Source: Bacteroidales bacterium
GTDB lineage: Bacteria > Bacteroidota > Bacteroidia > Bacteroidales > UBA932
Direction: 5' to 3'
Assembly: GCA_022647615.1 (NCBI GenBank)
Contig: JALCKZ010000001.1
Coordinates: forward strand, 422,178 to 486,177
DNA: 64,000 bases
Positions 33,686 to 41,936 of the stretch are shown here, piece after piece. The position numbers were made by a program, and so were the translations under genes. Position 1 is the first letter of the stretch. Each line of letters starts with the position of its first letter. A model generated the notes under the pieces. That model made no database searches. It was given only the letters and a program-made list of their open reading frames with translations, and had not been told where the DNA came from.

Positions 33686-35221
33686 CTATTCTAGCCGGTC
33701 ATTGCAGCGGAACTGGATGGCAGCGGCTATGTGCTCTATGGAAATATTTCTTTCTCCCGACAGGTCAGCTATTGTCCTTGCTATCTTTAAGATGCGGCTG
33801 TACCCTCTTGCTGAAATTTTTAATTTCTGAATGATATTCCTCAAGTAAATCTGCTCCTTCTGGCTTAATCCGCAGTAGTAATTCAGCTTAGAAGGAGGAA
33901 TCTGCGAGTTGGTAAAAAACTTCTCATTTTTATACCGTTCAAATTGCATCTCCCTTGCAGCCAAAACACGCGCGGCAATTTTTTCACTTGGTTCCGCCTG
34001 CGCGCTCCCTATAATTTCTCCAGGCTTTACCTGCTTGACATTCAAGTGAATATCAATCCTATCATAAACGGGGCCCGATACCCTTCCGCGGTAGCGCATT
34101 ATTGCGGAGGAAGAACATGTGCACTTCCCCGGATCATCATAAATAAAACCGCAAGGGCAAGGATTCATTGCTGCAACAAACATAAAACGCGCAGGGTAAA
34201 CATACTTCGTCTTCACTCTGCTCACCTGAATAACACCATCTTCCAGCGGCTGCCTCAGCACATCAATTGATTGCCTGCCAAACTCCGCAAACTCATCTGC
34301 AAACAAAACTCCGTTGTGAGCAAGCGAGATTTCTCCCGGCATTCCGCTGGCTCCCCCTCCAACAAGCGCGGGGACTGTTATAGTATGATGAGGTGCGCGG
34401 AACGGTCTTGTACGCATAAGCCCGTTTGTCGCATCAAACTGACCTGCAATAGAATATATCTTGCTGGTCTCTATCGCCTCCTCTTTTTCCATAGGCGGAA
34501 GGATGGACGGAATGCACTTTGCCATAAAAGTTTTTCCGCAGCCGGGGCTCCCCACCATCAGCACATTATGTCCGCCGGCCGCGGCGATTTCCAATCCTTT
34601 TTTTGCAGTGTCCTGTCCCTTGACATCAGCAAAATCATAATCAAATTTTTTTATTTCTCCCGACGGATAATCTCCATCCTCCAATATTTTAACAACCTTA
34701 TCTGCAGCAGTTTCCGGAGATTTAAGAATCTCAATTATATCCCCGATATTCTCCGCTCCAAAAACGGTTATGCCGTCAATTTCCGCCCCCTCCATTGCAG
34801 AAGCTGTCGGGAGTATACAACCCTTAAAACCTTGCTGAGCCGCATGAATTATTATTGGCAGCGCCCCTTGCACAGGACGCAAAGTTCCATCAAGAGCAAG
34901 CTCCCCCATTATGAAAAAATCGCTAAGACAATCAACATCCAATTGCCCTGATGCACAGATGATTCCAATTGCAATGGCAGCATCAAATGCAGAACCCGTC
35001 TTATGGATATTGGCGGGCGCCATGTTGATAACAATCTTTTTTCCGGGTATGCGAAAGCCGTAATGACTTAACGCACTGCCGATTCTCTGCTGGCTCTCCT
35101 TAACGGCACTATCGGGAAGACCAACAAGAAAAAATTGAATTCCATCAGTCACCTCAACCTCAACTGTTACCGTCACCGCTTCCAGTCCGCTCCCGCTGGC
35201 GCAAAAAACTTTACACAACAT
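33686..35221 (-). CDS. comM: ComM/YifB family AAA ATPase (Mg-chelatase-like)
   Basis: The 511-residue protein has the N-terminal LonC-like domain (GLPDSAVKESQQRIGSALS), Walker A VGSPGCGKT, Walker B-type LFADEFAEF and the cysteine cluster MNPCPCGF...CTC. ComM in naturally competent bacteria is a hexameric helicase promoting branch migration of incoming DNA; homologs also occur in non-competent species. Two exact 9-mer copies lie within it, one coding LSG (near RTIADLSGERN) and one coding LPTAS. Its presence is compatible with DNA uptake but does not prove it. Confidence 0.94.
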   Translation of the reverse strand: MLCKVFCASGSGLEAVTVTVEVEVTDGIQFFLVGLPDSAVKESQQRIGSALSHYGFRIPGKKIVINMAPANIHKTGSAFDAAIAIGIICASGQLDVDCLSDFFIMGELALDGTLRPVQGALPIIIHAAQQGFKGCILPTASAMEGAEIDGITVFGAENIGDIIEILKSPETAADKVVKILEDGDYPSGEIKKFDYDFADVKGQDTAKKGLEIAAAGGHNVLMVGSPGCGKTFMAKCIPSILPPMEKEEAIETSKIYSIAGQFDATNGLMRTRPFRAPHHTITVPALVGGGASGMPGEISLAHNGVLFADEFAEFGRQSIDVLRQPLEDGVIQVSRVKTKYVYPARFMFVAAMNPCPCGFIYDDPGKCTCSSSAIMRYRGRVSGPVYDRIDIHLNVKQVKPGEIIGSAQAEPSEKIAARVLAAREMQFERYKNEKFFTNSQIPPSKLNYYCGLSQKEQIYLRNIIQKLKISARGYSRILKIARTIADLSGERNISIEHIAAAIQFRCNDRLE

Positions 35222-35231
35222 AATACTTCCT

Positions 35232-35239
35232 CAAAATTA
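35232..35239 (-). promoter_or_regulatory. Possible -7 element of comM
   Basis: Minus-strand TAATTTTG matches TANNTTTG exactly and ends 10 nt before the ATG, giving a leader of only a few bases. Confidence 0.42.
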
Positions 35240-35413
35240 TTTTACACGCCGCAATATATTGAGCAGCACTATCAAAACAGATCCAATTGATAAAAACAGC
35301 ACCATTTACTTTTTTGCTCCAATGCGTGAAAAATGAACAATCGTAAATTCAAAGCAAATTGATACAAAAGATTCATGTAGAATAAAAACCATCAGTCTCA
35401 TTTGGACTAAATA

Positions 35414-35430
35414 GTGTCACGATTTGGCAC
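35414..35430. promoter_or_regulatory. Candidate operator before the WYL-type N-terminal protein
   Basis: GTGTCA and TGGCAC form an inverted repeat with one mismatch around a five-base centre. It sits where the -33 region of the promoter at 35441 would be. Confidence 0.3.
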
Positions 35431-35440
35431 AAGTCTTTTG

Positions 35441-35448
35441 TACATTTG
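35441..35448 (+). promoter_or_regulatory. -7 element of the small regulator-like gene
   Basis: TACATTTG is an exact TANNTTTG match, 23 nt before the ATG at 35472. TTTG occurs 14 nt upstream, closer than normal. Confidence 0.45.
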
Positions 35449-35471
35449 TGCAGATTTTTAAACTTAAGAAT

Positions 35472-35756
35472 ATGGTTACCAGTTTATTTTCAAAATGTGT
35501 CTGGATGCTTGGCGCAATATACCATGCCAAAAAAATTTCCTATTCTGAACTGAATAAAATGTACGAGGAAAAATTCAAAGAGAAATTACCTTTGAGAACT
35601 TTTCATAATCACAAGGACGCTATTGAGGAGGATTTTGGCGTTAAGATAAAATGCGATAGAAAAAACGGTTTCAAATATTACCTTGCTAACGTAGAAAATT
35701 TGAAAAACGGAGAACTTGGAAAACTCATCCAAGAAATATTGCAGGATTACAAATAG
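35472..35756 (+). CDS. Stand-alone N-terminal part of a WYL-type regulator
   Basis: The 94-residue protein begins MVTSLFSKCVWMLGAIYHAKKISYSELNKMYEEK and continues LPLRTFHNHKDAIEEDFGVKIKCDRKNGFKYYLAN. In Bacteroidota this helix-turn-helix stretch normally opens regulators of about 330 residues whose second part is a WYL ligand-binding domain. Here the frame stops after KLIQEILQDYK and the opposite-strand gene follows at once, so the sensor part is missing. It has its own promoter, so it may be a functional DNA-binding remnant rather than a dead gene. The start at 35472 is chosen because the promoter lies downstream of earlier in-frame codons. Confidence 0.7.
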   Translation: MVTSLFSKCVWMLGAIYHAKKISYSELNKMYEEKFKEKLPLRTFHNHKDAIEEDFGVKIKCDRKNGFKYYLANVENLKNGELGKLIQEILQDYK

Positions 35757-35771
35757 AAAACGACAATCAGC

Positions 35772-37019
35772 CTACTTTTCCGGGTATAACAGATAAGGTC
35801 TCCTCTCTTTGATAAACTGCTCATCATCAGCGCTCCAGCGCTGCTTTATCTCATCGGCGGATTTCCCCTCCTCTATCATTTCCCTAACGTATCTTTGCCC
35901 TATTAGCTTCTCAAACCAGCCGGAGAAAAATTCATCTCCCTTGCCGCTTGCATTGTATGCATTAATTAAATAGGTCAAGTCAATTCCCCTATTGTTAACC
36001 TCTTGTGTAAGAGGATATAATCTTAAGTCCTCTCCAAAACACTCTTTATCCAGAAGAGGAGGATTTTTTGCACCCGGCACGCTGCGCGGAGTAAATGAAA
36101 AACTAAATCCCTTCATTTCCGGACTGCCATAAACCTGAAACGGAAAATCCGTTCCCCTGCCAAGACTTACCTTTGTAGCCTCAAAATAACACAAAGATGG
36201 ATACAGGTATACCGCCCTCATATTAGGCAAGTTAGGTGAAGGTTTAACAGGAAGCTTATAGTGTTTTGCATGAGTGTAATTTTTGCATTTGACAACAGCC
36301 AGGCTGCAATGAACTCCTCCCTCCAGCCATCCTTTTTCATTTGCCATATTTGCCAGCTCGCCCAACGTCATTCCATATACAACAGGGATTGGCAGACCTC
36401 CCACTCCGGATTTATATTTCATATCCAGAATTGGACCGTCAACATAAAAGCCCAGCGGATTTGGTCTATCCAGAATAATAAACTCTTTATCATATTTTGC
36501 ACACTTTGCCATCATGTTAATCATGGTAACATAGTATGTATAAAAACGTGTTCCAACATCCTGCAAATCAAATACTACCACATCAAAGCCGGACATCAGC
36601 TGGTCAGTGGTGAGATCAGATTTCCCATAAAGAGAACGGATAGGAATACCTGTTTTAGCATCAACGGAATTCCCAACCTGCTCCCCCGCATCTGCCTGCC
36701 CTCTGAATCCATGCTCAGGAGACATCAGACAAACCACCTTAATTCCCAAAGAAACAAGCGTATCCACAACATGCGTCTTCTCATTAATCATTCCCGTCTG
36801 ATTAGAAAGCAAGCATACCTTCTTCCCTCTAAGCAGCGGAATATAGTCGCCTACTGAACATGCACCTGGCTGAATATCAGCATCATATCTCCACCAAGAA
36901 GAGCTGACGGAAACATTGGCATCATTCTCATCATCCTGCGCCGCAGCAACATTTGCTGAAAAAACAAAAAGCGCTGCCGTTATTGCAACGGCTAAAAAAT
37001 TTTTTAGAATATTTTTCAT
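35772..37019 (-). CDS. DUF1343 protein, NamZ-like exo-beta-N-acetylmuramidase
   Basis: The family includes B. subtilis NamZ, which removes N-acetylmuramic acid from the non-reducing ends of peptidoglycan fragments. A signal peptide (ending NVAAAQ) places it in the periplasm. Conserved segments are VCLLSNQTG, LMSPEHGFRG, DAKTGIPIRSLYG, FDLQDVGTRFYTY, LDRPNPLG and SLGRGTDFPFQ. The length is about 415 residues. The start is the ATG at 37019; a GTG lies directly before it. It is 15 nt behind waaA, an envelope gene, suggesting a shared transcript. Confidence 0.9.
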   Translation of the reverse strand: MKNILKNFLAVAITAALFVFSANVAAAQDDENDANVSVSSSWWRYDADIQPGACSVGDYIPLLRGKKVCLLSNQTGMINEKTHVVDTLVSLGIKVVCLMSPEHGFRGQADAGEQVGNSVDAKTGIPIRSLYGKSDLTTDQLMSGFDVVVFDLQDVGTRFYTYYVTMINMMAKCAKYDKEFIILDRPNPLGFYVDGPILDMKYKSGVGGLPIPVVYGMTLGELANMANEKGWLEGGVHCSLAVVKCKNYTHAKHYKLPVKPSPNLPNMRAVYLYPSLCYFEATKVSLGRGTDFPFQVYGSPEMKGFSFSFTPRSVPGAKNPPLLDKECFGEDLRLYPLTQEVNNRGIDLTYLINAYNASGKGDEFFSGWFEKLIGQRYVREMIEEGKSADEIKQRWSADDEQFIKERRPYLLYPEK

Positions 37020-37034
37020 CACGACAGGTATTTA

Positions 37035-38303
37035 CTAACCCTCTATTTTGCTCACAATTTTTTCAGTTGCGCCAATATGCCCTACCACATAAGTTTTGCA
37101 AACGTTTCCCTTCCACGTGCGCAATTCATTGTCTTTAACACAATTATCCAAGATTTCATAAAACTCGTTGGAATCCGTAACACAAGTTGCGCCGTCAAGT
37201 TTAAGAAGATCTATAGCCTCCTGGAATTTTTTATGATTAGGGCCGAACACAACGGGACATCCGTAAGTTGCCGCCTCCAGAATATTATGAATTCCAGCTC
37301 CAAAACCTCCGCCTATATAAGCAAATTCCGCATATCTATATAGAGATGAGAGAATTCCAAGGCAATCAATAATAAGCACTCTCTTTCCTTGCGTCTTTAA
37401 AGAAACCGTCGCACCTCCATTATTATCTGCCGTCCCCTCCACAAGTTCAGAAAATTTCACTACTCCGTATTGATTAAAAATTTCAGCAACTTTATCTATT
37501 CTCTCTTTTGTAATTTCATGAGGCGCTATTACAAGTTTCACTTTGGAAAAATTTTTCATCACGCTCGCAATCATCTGTTCATCAGGCAACCACGTGCTTC
37601 CGGCCACAACGCTAAAGCCATCCTTTACAAACTCTTCAATTGAAGGGAATTGTTTGCTCTTCATTGTAATTTCATGCACCCTGTCAAAACGGGTATCTCC
37701 GCTAACAAAAACATTCCCGGAGATTCCAATCCGCTTAAGATTCATTTTGGATTCCTCATCCTGAACAAAAATTTTTGTGAATTCTTTAAGCATATTGCAG
37801 AAAAAGTTGCCGTACCACTTAAAAAATGGCTGGAAAGGACGGAAAATGGCGGAAACGAGGTATAACTCAGCACCGCTCTTACGTATGCAACGCAAGAAAT
37901 TATACCACAAATCATACTTAATAAATATCACCTTTTCCGGTTTTACCGCAGCAACAAAAGCACGGGCATTTGACGGAGTATCAATCGGAAGATAATAGAC
38001 CCAATCTGCAAGATTATAATTTTTCCTGAGTTCATAACCACTTGGAGAATAAAAAGTTACAAGTATTCTCTTTTGCGGCTTATTTTTCTTATACCACTCA
38101 ATTATCGGACGCGCCTGCTCAAATTCTCCAACTGAAGAGCAATGAAACCAAATTATAGGATTTCCCTGTTTTACTTCCTCTGAGACCCTCTTAATCAGTC
38201 CCCTCCTCCCCCTATAAAACAATCTTGTTTTTCTGCTGAACAAAGAACCTATCGCGACAAAAAAGGGCATTATGTTCAGCCCGATGTTATACAATATCCT
38301 CAC
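37035..38303 (-). CDS. waaA: 3-deoxy-D-manno-octulosonic acid (Kdo) transferase
   Basis: WaaA adds Kdo from CMP-Kdo to lipid A precursors at the inner membrane. The protein has 422 residues, an N-terminal membrane helix and the family segments WFHCSSVGEFEQARP, TFYSPSGYE, FIKYDLWYNF and, in the second domain, GGGFGAGIHNILEAATYG. The start is a GTG. The downstream gene is the NamZ-like muramidase. An intact lipid A-Kdo pathway fits a Gram-negative envelope. Confidence 0.94.
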   Translation of the reverse strand: MRILYNIGLNIMPFFVAIGSLFSRKTRLFYRGRRGLIKRVSEEVKQGNPIIWFHCSSVGEFEQARPIIEWYKKNKPQKRILVTFYSPSGYELRKNYNLADWVYYLPIDTPSNARAFVAAVKPEKVIFIKYDLWYNFLRCIRKSGAELYLVSAIFRPFQPFFKWYGNFFCNMLKEFTKIFVQDEESKMNLKRIGISGNVFVSGDTRFDRVHEITMKSKQFPSIEEFVKDGFSVVAGSTWLPDEQMIASVMKNFSKVKLVIAPHEITKERIDKVAEIFNQYGVVKFSELVEGTADNNGGATVSLKTQGKRVLIIDCLGILSSLYRYAEFAYIGGGFGAGIHNILEAATYGCPVVFGPNHKKFQEAIDLLKLDGATCVTDSNEFYEILDNCVKDNELRTWKGNVCKTYVVGHIGATEKIVSKIEG

Positions 38304-38386
38304 GACTTGTTTAGTTTTAGACTACGCGAAAATAGCAATTTTATTTTAAAAATGAGTAAATTAGCGGCGCCGTTAGGGTGTAAATT

Positions 38387-39127
38387 ATGAAGACGCTTTT
38401 TCAGACAATAGGAGAATACTATAACTTGATGCTGCGTGTTTTTCGCAAGCCGGAGAAGTGGAAGATTTTTTGGAAGCAATTCTGGCTTGAATCTGATAAG
38501 CTCATAATAGGCTCTATACCAATAGTTAGCATCATTTCAGTTTTTATCGGCGCCGTTATTGTTTTGCAATCTGCAAACAATATGGAGAGTCCTTTTATTC
38601 CTAAAATGTATGTTGGCGTAATGGCAAGAGAGAGTTTGGTGCTGGAGTTTTGTTCCACTATGGTAGCGCTAATTCTTGCCGGAAAAATAGGCTCAAACAT
38701 CTCATCTGAAATTGGAAGCATGCGAATCACGGAACAAATTGATGCTATGGAAATTATGGGCGTCAATTCCGCAAACTATCTTATCCTTCCGAAGATTTCA
38801 TCCTCAACAGTTTTCAGCCCGTTTATAATGCTTCTCAGCTTTGTGCTTGGACTAATTGGAGGCGCGGTGATTATCTCATTTACCGGAATCATAACGCTGG
38901 CACAGTATCGGGATGGATTGCAATTTGCTTTTAAACCTTGGTATATATATTACAGCATGGTTAAAATGGCAGTATTCTGCTTTATAATCACTTCTATATG
39001 TTCATATTACGGCTACAATGCAAAAGGCGGCTCGCTTGGCGTAGGACGCTCCAGCACCAAAGCAATTGTCGTAAGCAGCACATTGATACTGATTTTTGAC
39101 CTTATGATTACCAAGTTATTTATGTAA
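38387..39127 (+). CDS. mlaE: MlaE-type lipid ABC transporter permease
   Basis: A 246-residue permease with about five helices. Typical motifs include the E(I/F)GSMRITEQIDAMEIMG loop near residue 115 and the final GVGRSSTKAIVVSS. In Mla systems this protein forms the inner-membrane part that moves phospholipids between membranes. The ATPase gene follows after 28 nt. No MCE-domain (MlaD) gene is encoded next to the pair in the window. Confidence 0.92.
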   Translation: MKTLFQTIGEYYNLMLRVFRKPEKWKIFWKQFWLESDKLIIGSIPIVSIISVFIGAVIVLQSANNMESPFIPKMYVGVMARESLVLEFCSTMVALILAGKIGSNISSEIGSMRITEQIDAMEIMGVNSANYLILPKISSSTVFSPFIMLLSFVLGLIGGAVIISFTGIITLAQYRDGLQFAFKPWYIYYSMVKMAVFCFIITSICSYYGYNAKGGSLGVGRSSTKAIVVSSTLILIFDLMITKLFM

Positions 39128-39155
39128 AAAATATGACGCTGTCATTGTTTAAAAA

Positions 39156-39914
39156 ATGATTGAAGTAAAGCACTTATATAAGGAGTTTAACGGGAGGCAG
39201 GTTCTGGACGATATTAATATCCGTTTTGAACCGGGCGAGTGCTCTTTGATTATCGGAGCAAGCGGCAGCGGCAAAACCGTTCTGCTTAAGAGTCTTGTGG
39301 GGCTTTATGAACCGGAGAAGGGGGAGATTTGGTATGATACCAATGAATTTATCGGCATGAATGCTCAGGCAAAGAAGTCCTTTCATAAGGAGATGGGAAT
39401 GTTGTTCCAGGAGAGCGCGCTTTTTGATTTTGATACCGTGGAGGAAAATGTAATGTTCCCGATGGATTTTTTCACGGATTGGAGCTATGAGGAAAAATTA
39501 GAGAGAGCCAATTTCTGTCTTAAAAGGGTAAATCTTGTGAATGCCAATAAGTTATATCCATCTCAGCTTAGCGGCGGAATGCAGAAGAGAGTTGGCATAG
39601 CAAGAGCAATAGCGCTGAATCCAAAATATCTTTTCTGCGATGAGCCTAATTCAGGACTGGACCCCACAACTGCAATTGTTATAGACCGTCTGATTCAGGA
39701 AATTACAAGAGAGTACAAAATCACAACCGTTGTTAACACTCACGATATGAACTCCGTAATGGAAATCGGAGATCACATCGGTTTCATTCACACAGGCAAA
39801 ATGCTGTGGCAGGGAAACTGCAAAGAGATTATGGATTCTGACTGCAAAGAGCTTAATGATTTTGTATTTGCAAACAATCTCGCGCGCCAGCTCAAAGCAA
39901 ACAAGACAAAATAA
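39156..39914 (+). CDS. mlaF: MlaF-type ABC transporter ATP-binding protein
   Basis: 252 residues with Walker A GASGSGKT, signature LSGGMQKR, Walker B LFCDEP and an H-loop in TVVNTHDMNSV. The sequence and pairing with the permease identify it as the ATPase of an Mla-like lipid transporter. A bidirectional hairpin terminator begins at the stop codon. The lack of a third gene here suggests that the MCE component is encoded elsewhere. Confidence 0.92.
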   Translation: MIEVKHLYKEFNGRQVLDDINIRFEPGECSLIIGASGSGKTVLLKSLVGLYEPEKGEIWYDTNEFIGMNAQAKKSFHKEMGMLFQESALFDFDTVEENVMFPMDFFTDWSYEEKLERANFCLKRVNLVNANKLYPSQLSGGMQKRVGIARAIALNPKYLFCDEPNSGLDPTTAIVIDRLIQEITREYKITTVVNTHDMNSVMEIGDHIGFIHTGKMLWQGNCKEIMDSDCKELNDFVFANNLARQLKANKTK

Positions 39915-39940
39915 AAGCCGCAGAAATCCGCGGCTTTTTA
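39913..39940. terminator. Bidirectional terminator between convergent genes
   Basis: AAAAGCCGC (39913-39921) and GCGGCTTTT (39930-39938) form a perfect 9-bp stem with an 8-nt loop, flanked by A and T runs on either side. It serves mlaF (plus) and the barrel gene (minus). Confidence 0.85.
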
Positions 39941-39959
39941 ATTATTACAACATCCTCAA

Positions 39960-41201
39960 TTATTTGATGTGGAATCTTACTCCAACCTCAGCCTCTATTT
40001 GCAGCGGCTGGTCTGTTCTTATGCTTGCGGGAATCTTAGAGTCAAAGTAATATACCAAGTTAGGTTCCACATAGATACCCATCTTGCTGTTATTAAATTT
40101 ATACTCTAGTCCAATACCTGCGTTAGTTGAGAACTGAACTCCTTTAACATGAGAATTTGCATTCCTTGTGGAGCCGTCATAAGTCGTCATCTCATAATGA
40201 ACTTTAACTCCCTTCTCTATGCTTGCACCCGCATTGCCATAGAAAGAAAATGACTTAGACTGCAATATGTTAAAGTAAGCATTAACAGGAATGCCAATGT
40301 AATGGATACCCTGTCTAATCTTATAAGCTTTCTTGTTAATAAGCCCGTCGTATTTGCTGTGCAGATAAGTGTAACTTACACCTGCACCAACAGTAACCAG
40401 GTTATTGATTTTATAGTGTGCCTGGATAGCAAAATTTAACGGAAGAGAATACGTAGTCTCTGAAACTTGCTCTATCTGAGGAGCTGAAGAAGGAGCAACA
40501 TATCCAACCTGCGCCGCAACGGATTTTATGAAGTTATTTGAAACGTCAAATTTACCGCCGCCGGAAATATTAGAAGAAATTGCATAAGAAATATTTCTTC
40601 TGCTCTGCCTCTCCTCATTTTCATAAGCTCCAAAATTAGTCATATACCCAAAAGATTCCGTCCTCTTTTTCTGCACAGCAGTCTTAGGTTCAGCTTTTTT
40701 ATAAGGTTTCACAACAGGTTCATTCGCAATAACGTGAATATCATACTGCTGCTCCGTCAAATAAGGAAGTTCAACCTCAGGCTCCCGCACACTCTTAGAT
40801 GCCAGATAATTTTGGGCATTTCGGGCCATAGTCGTTTTCATAGGTTTGATTTCGGGCCGAAATGGTTGTTGGCCGGCAATAATCTCTTTTGCCGGTCCGT
40901 TCTGCTTTTGAATATATGACTGATTTGGGCTTGATGTCTTAAAGAAAATTCCCGCAACAACAGCGGCTGCAGCTGCTGCGACTGACCAATATATAATTCT
41001 GGTCTTTAGCGTGTTATGTTTAACAATATTATTATTCCCGACAGGTTTTCCTGCAGAAATGCCGCGGCTCACGGAATCCCATATCTTGGAATTCTCCTCA
41101 TCTGAAAGAGCAAAATCCCCCAAAGACTCCTTGCTTCCGTCCAAGTCTTTCAACTTATCGGCAAACAACTGGTCAATGGAGTTTGTTCTCTCCTCCTGCA
41201 T
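39960..41201 (-). CDS. Membrane-anchored outer-membrane-barrel-like protein, partner of an ECF sigma factor
   Basis: The start is taken at the ATG giving MQEERTNSIDQLF; a TTG 33 nt upstream is possible. About 65 acidic or charged residues are followed by one Ala-rich helix (TRIIYWSVAAAAAAVVAGIFF). A long proline/lysine linker leads to a C-terminal region with alternating hydrophobic strands like the OMP_b-brl domain (ITVGAGVSYTYLHSKY..., ending VGVRFHIK). The N-terminal part, before the helix, resembles Bacteroidota anti-sigma-like segments (ENSKIWDSVSRGI). It follows the sigma gene by about 48 nt. This layout suggests an anti-sigma domain tied to an envelope sensor. How one chain could span both membranes is unclear. 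Confidence 0.75.
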   Translation of the reverse strand: MQEERTNSIDQLFADKLKDLDGSKESLGDFALSDEENSKIWDSVSRGISAGKPVGNNNIVKHNTLKTRIIYWSVAAAAAAVVAGIFFKTSSPNQSYIQKQNGPAKEIIAGQQPFRPEIKPMKTTMARNAQNYLASKSVREPEVELPYLTEQQYDIHVIANEPVVKPYKKAEPKTAVQKKRTESFGYMTNFGAYENEERQSRRNISYAISSNISGGGKFDVSNNFIKSVAAQVGYVAPSSAPQIEQVSETTYSLPLNFAIQAHYKINNLVTVGAGVSYTYLHSKYDGLINKKAYKIRQGIHYIGIPVNAYFNILQSKSFSFYGNAGASIEKGVKVHYEMTTYDGSTRNANSHVKGVQFSTNAGIGLEYKFNNSKMGIYVEPNLVYYFDSKIPASIRTDQPLQIEAEVGVRFHIK

Positions 41202-41248
41202 TGCACTGTTTAATATATTGTCAGAATTCTTCAAATTCTATAACACAA

Positions 41249-41824
41249 TTAATTCCACTTAAAATTTTTGAGTTTCTCCTGCAACCACACTCTTGCTCTG
41301 CTCAGCTGGCTCCTGCTTCCTCCCTCGCTCATCTTTAGCATCTTAGCTATCTCTTTATGAGAATATCCCTCTATCACATAAAGGTTAAACACAGTCCTAA
41401 ACCCCGCCGGCATCTCCGCAATAACCTTCATGAGCGTCTGAGCATCCAACCTTTCCGTCTCTTTTGGGTCCAGCTTTATATCAATAACCGGAATCTCCCC
41501 GTCTATCTGTTCCGAATTTTTCAGGACGTCATTTTTCCTCAAATACATGAGGCATGTTGTCACAAAAATTCTCCTTGCCCAACCTTCAAAAGAACCATCT
41601 CCCCTAAAGTCCCCCAGCTTTGCAAAAAGGGTAATAAACCCATCATGCATAACATCCTTAGCACGCTCTCTTTCACCAACATAACGCAAGCAAACCGGAA
41701 ACATTTTGGAAGATAACTTCCCGTACATTTCCTCCTGTGCCTGCTGCTTTCCGCCAATGCACTCCCTCACCAAATCTGAGTAGGGATCCTTGGAATCTTG
41801 CTTTATGTTTATCTCCTTGGACAC
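41249..41824 (-). CDS. ECF-type RNA polymerase sigma factor
   Basis: The 191-residue protein shows region 2 (EEMYGKLSSKMFPVCLRYVGERERAKDVMHDGFITLF) and region 4 (FNLYVIEGYSHKEIAKMLKMSEGGSRSQLSRARVWLQ), and no region 1 or 3. The start is a GTG. It is followed by the membrane-anchored barrel-like protein, which may hold it inactive. A candidate -7 box at 41868 and the divergent promoter of the TPR gene share this small intergenic region. Confidence 0.93.
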   Translation of the reverse strand: MSKEINIKQDSKDPYSDLVRECIGGKQQAQEEMYGKLSSKMFPVCLRYVGERERAKDVMHDGFITLFAKLGDFRGDGSFEGWARRIFVTTCLMYLRKNDVLKNSEQIDGEIPVIDIKLDPKETERLDAQTLMKVIAEMPAGFRTVFNLYVIEGYSHKEIAKMLKMSEGGSRSQLSRARVWLQEKLKNFKWN

Positions 41825-41867
41825 TCTATAGATGCTTTTATGCCTGCAAAAGTTGCAAACAATGCCA

Positions 41868-41875
41868 CAAAATTA
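41868..41875 (-). promoter_or_regulatory. Possible -7 element of the sigma factor gene
   Basis: Minus-strand TAATTTTG matches TANNTTTG exactly, with TTGA 19 nt upstream, giving a leader of about 38 nt. Autoregulation is possible but no distinct ECF motif was recognised. Confidence 0.42.
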
Positions 41876-41919
41876 ATCATTCTTGCCCCCAAATTCAACA
41901 TTGATTAGCACGGAATTTG

Positions 41920-41927
41920 TACTTTTG
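41920..41927 (+). promoter_or_regulatory. -7 element of the TPR gene
   Basis: TACTTTTG is an exact TANNTTTG match ending 9 nt before the ATG, so the leader would be about five bases. This also rules out the earlier in-frame start at 41883. Confidence 0.52.
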
Positions 41928-41936
41928 CGTGGACTT

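Larger units (their letters stand above)
35222..35471. other. Divergent intergenic region comM / regulator fragment
   Basis: It contains a TAATTTTG -7 box for comM, the TACATTTG box for the small gene to the right and an imperfect inverted repeat GTGTCA-cgatt-TGGCAC (35414-35430). Nothing else is recognised. Confidence 0.4.

Noticed and set aside
34271..34951. 226-residue plus-strand frame inside comM
   Set aside because: Lies wholly opposite a conserved AAA ATPase gene; no motif or signal peptide is present.
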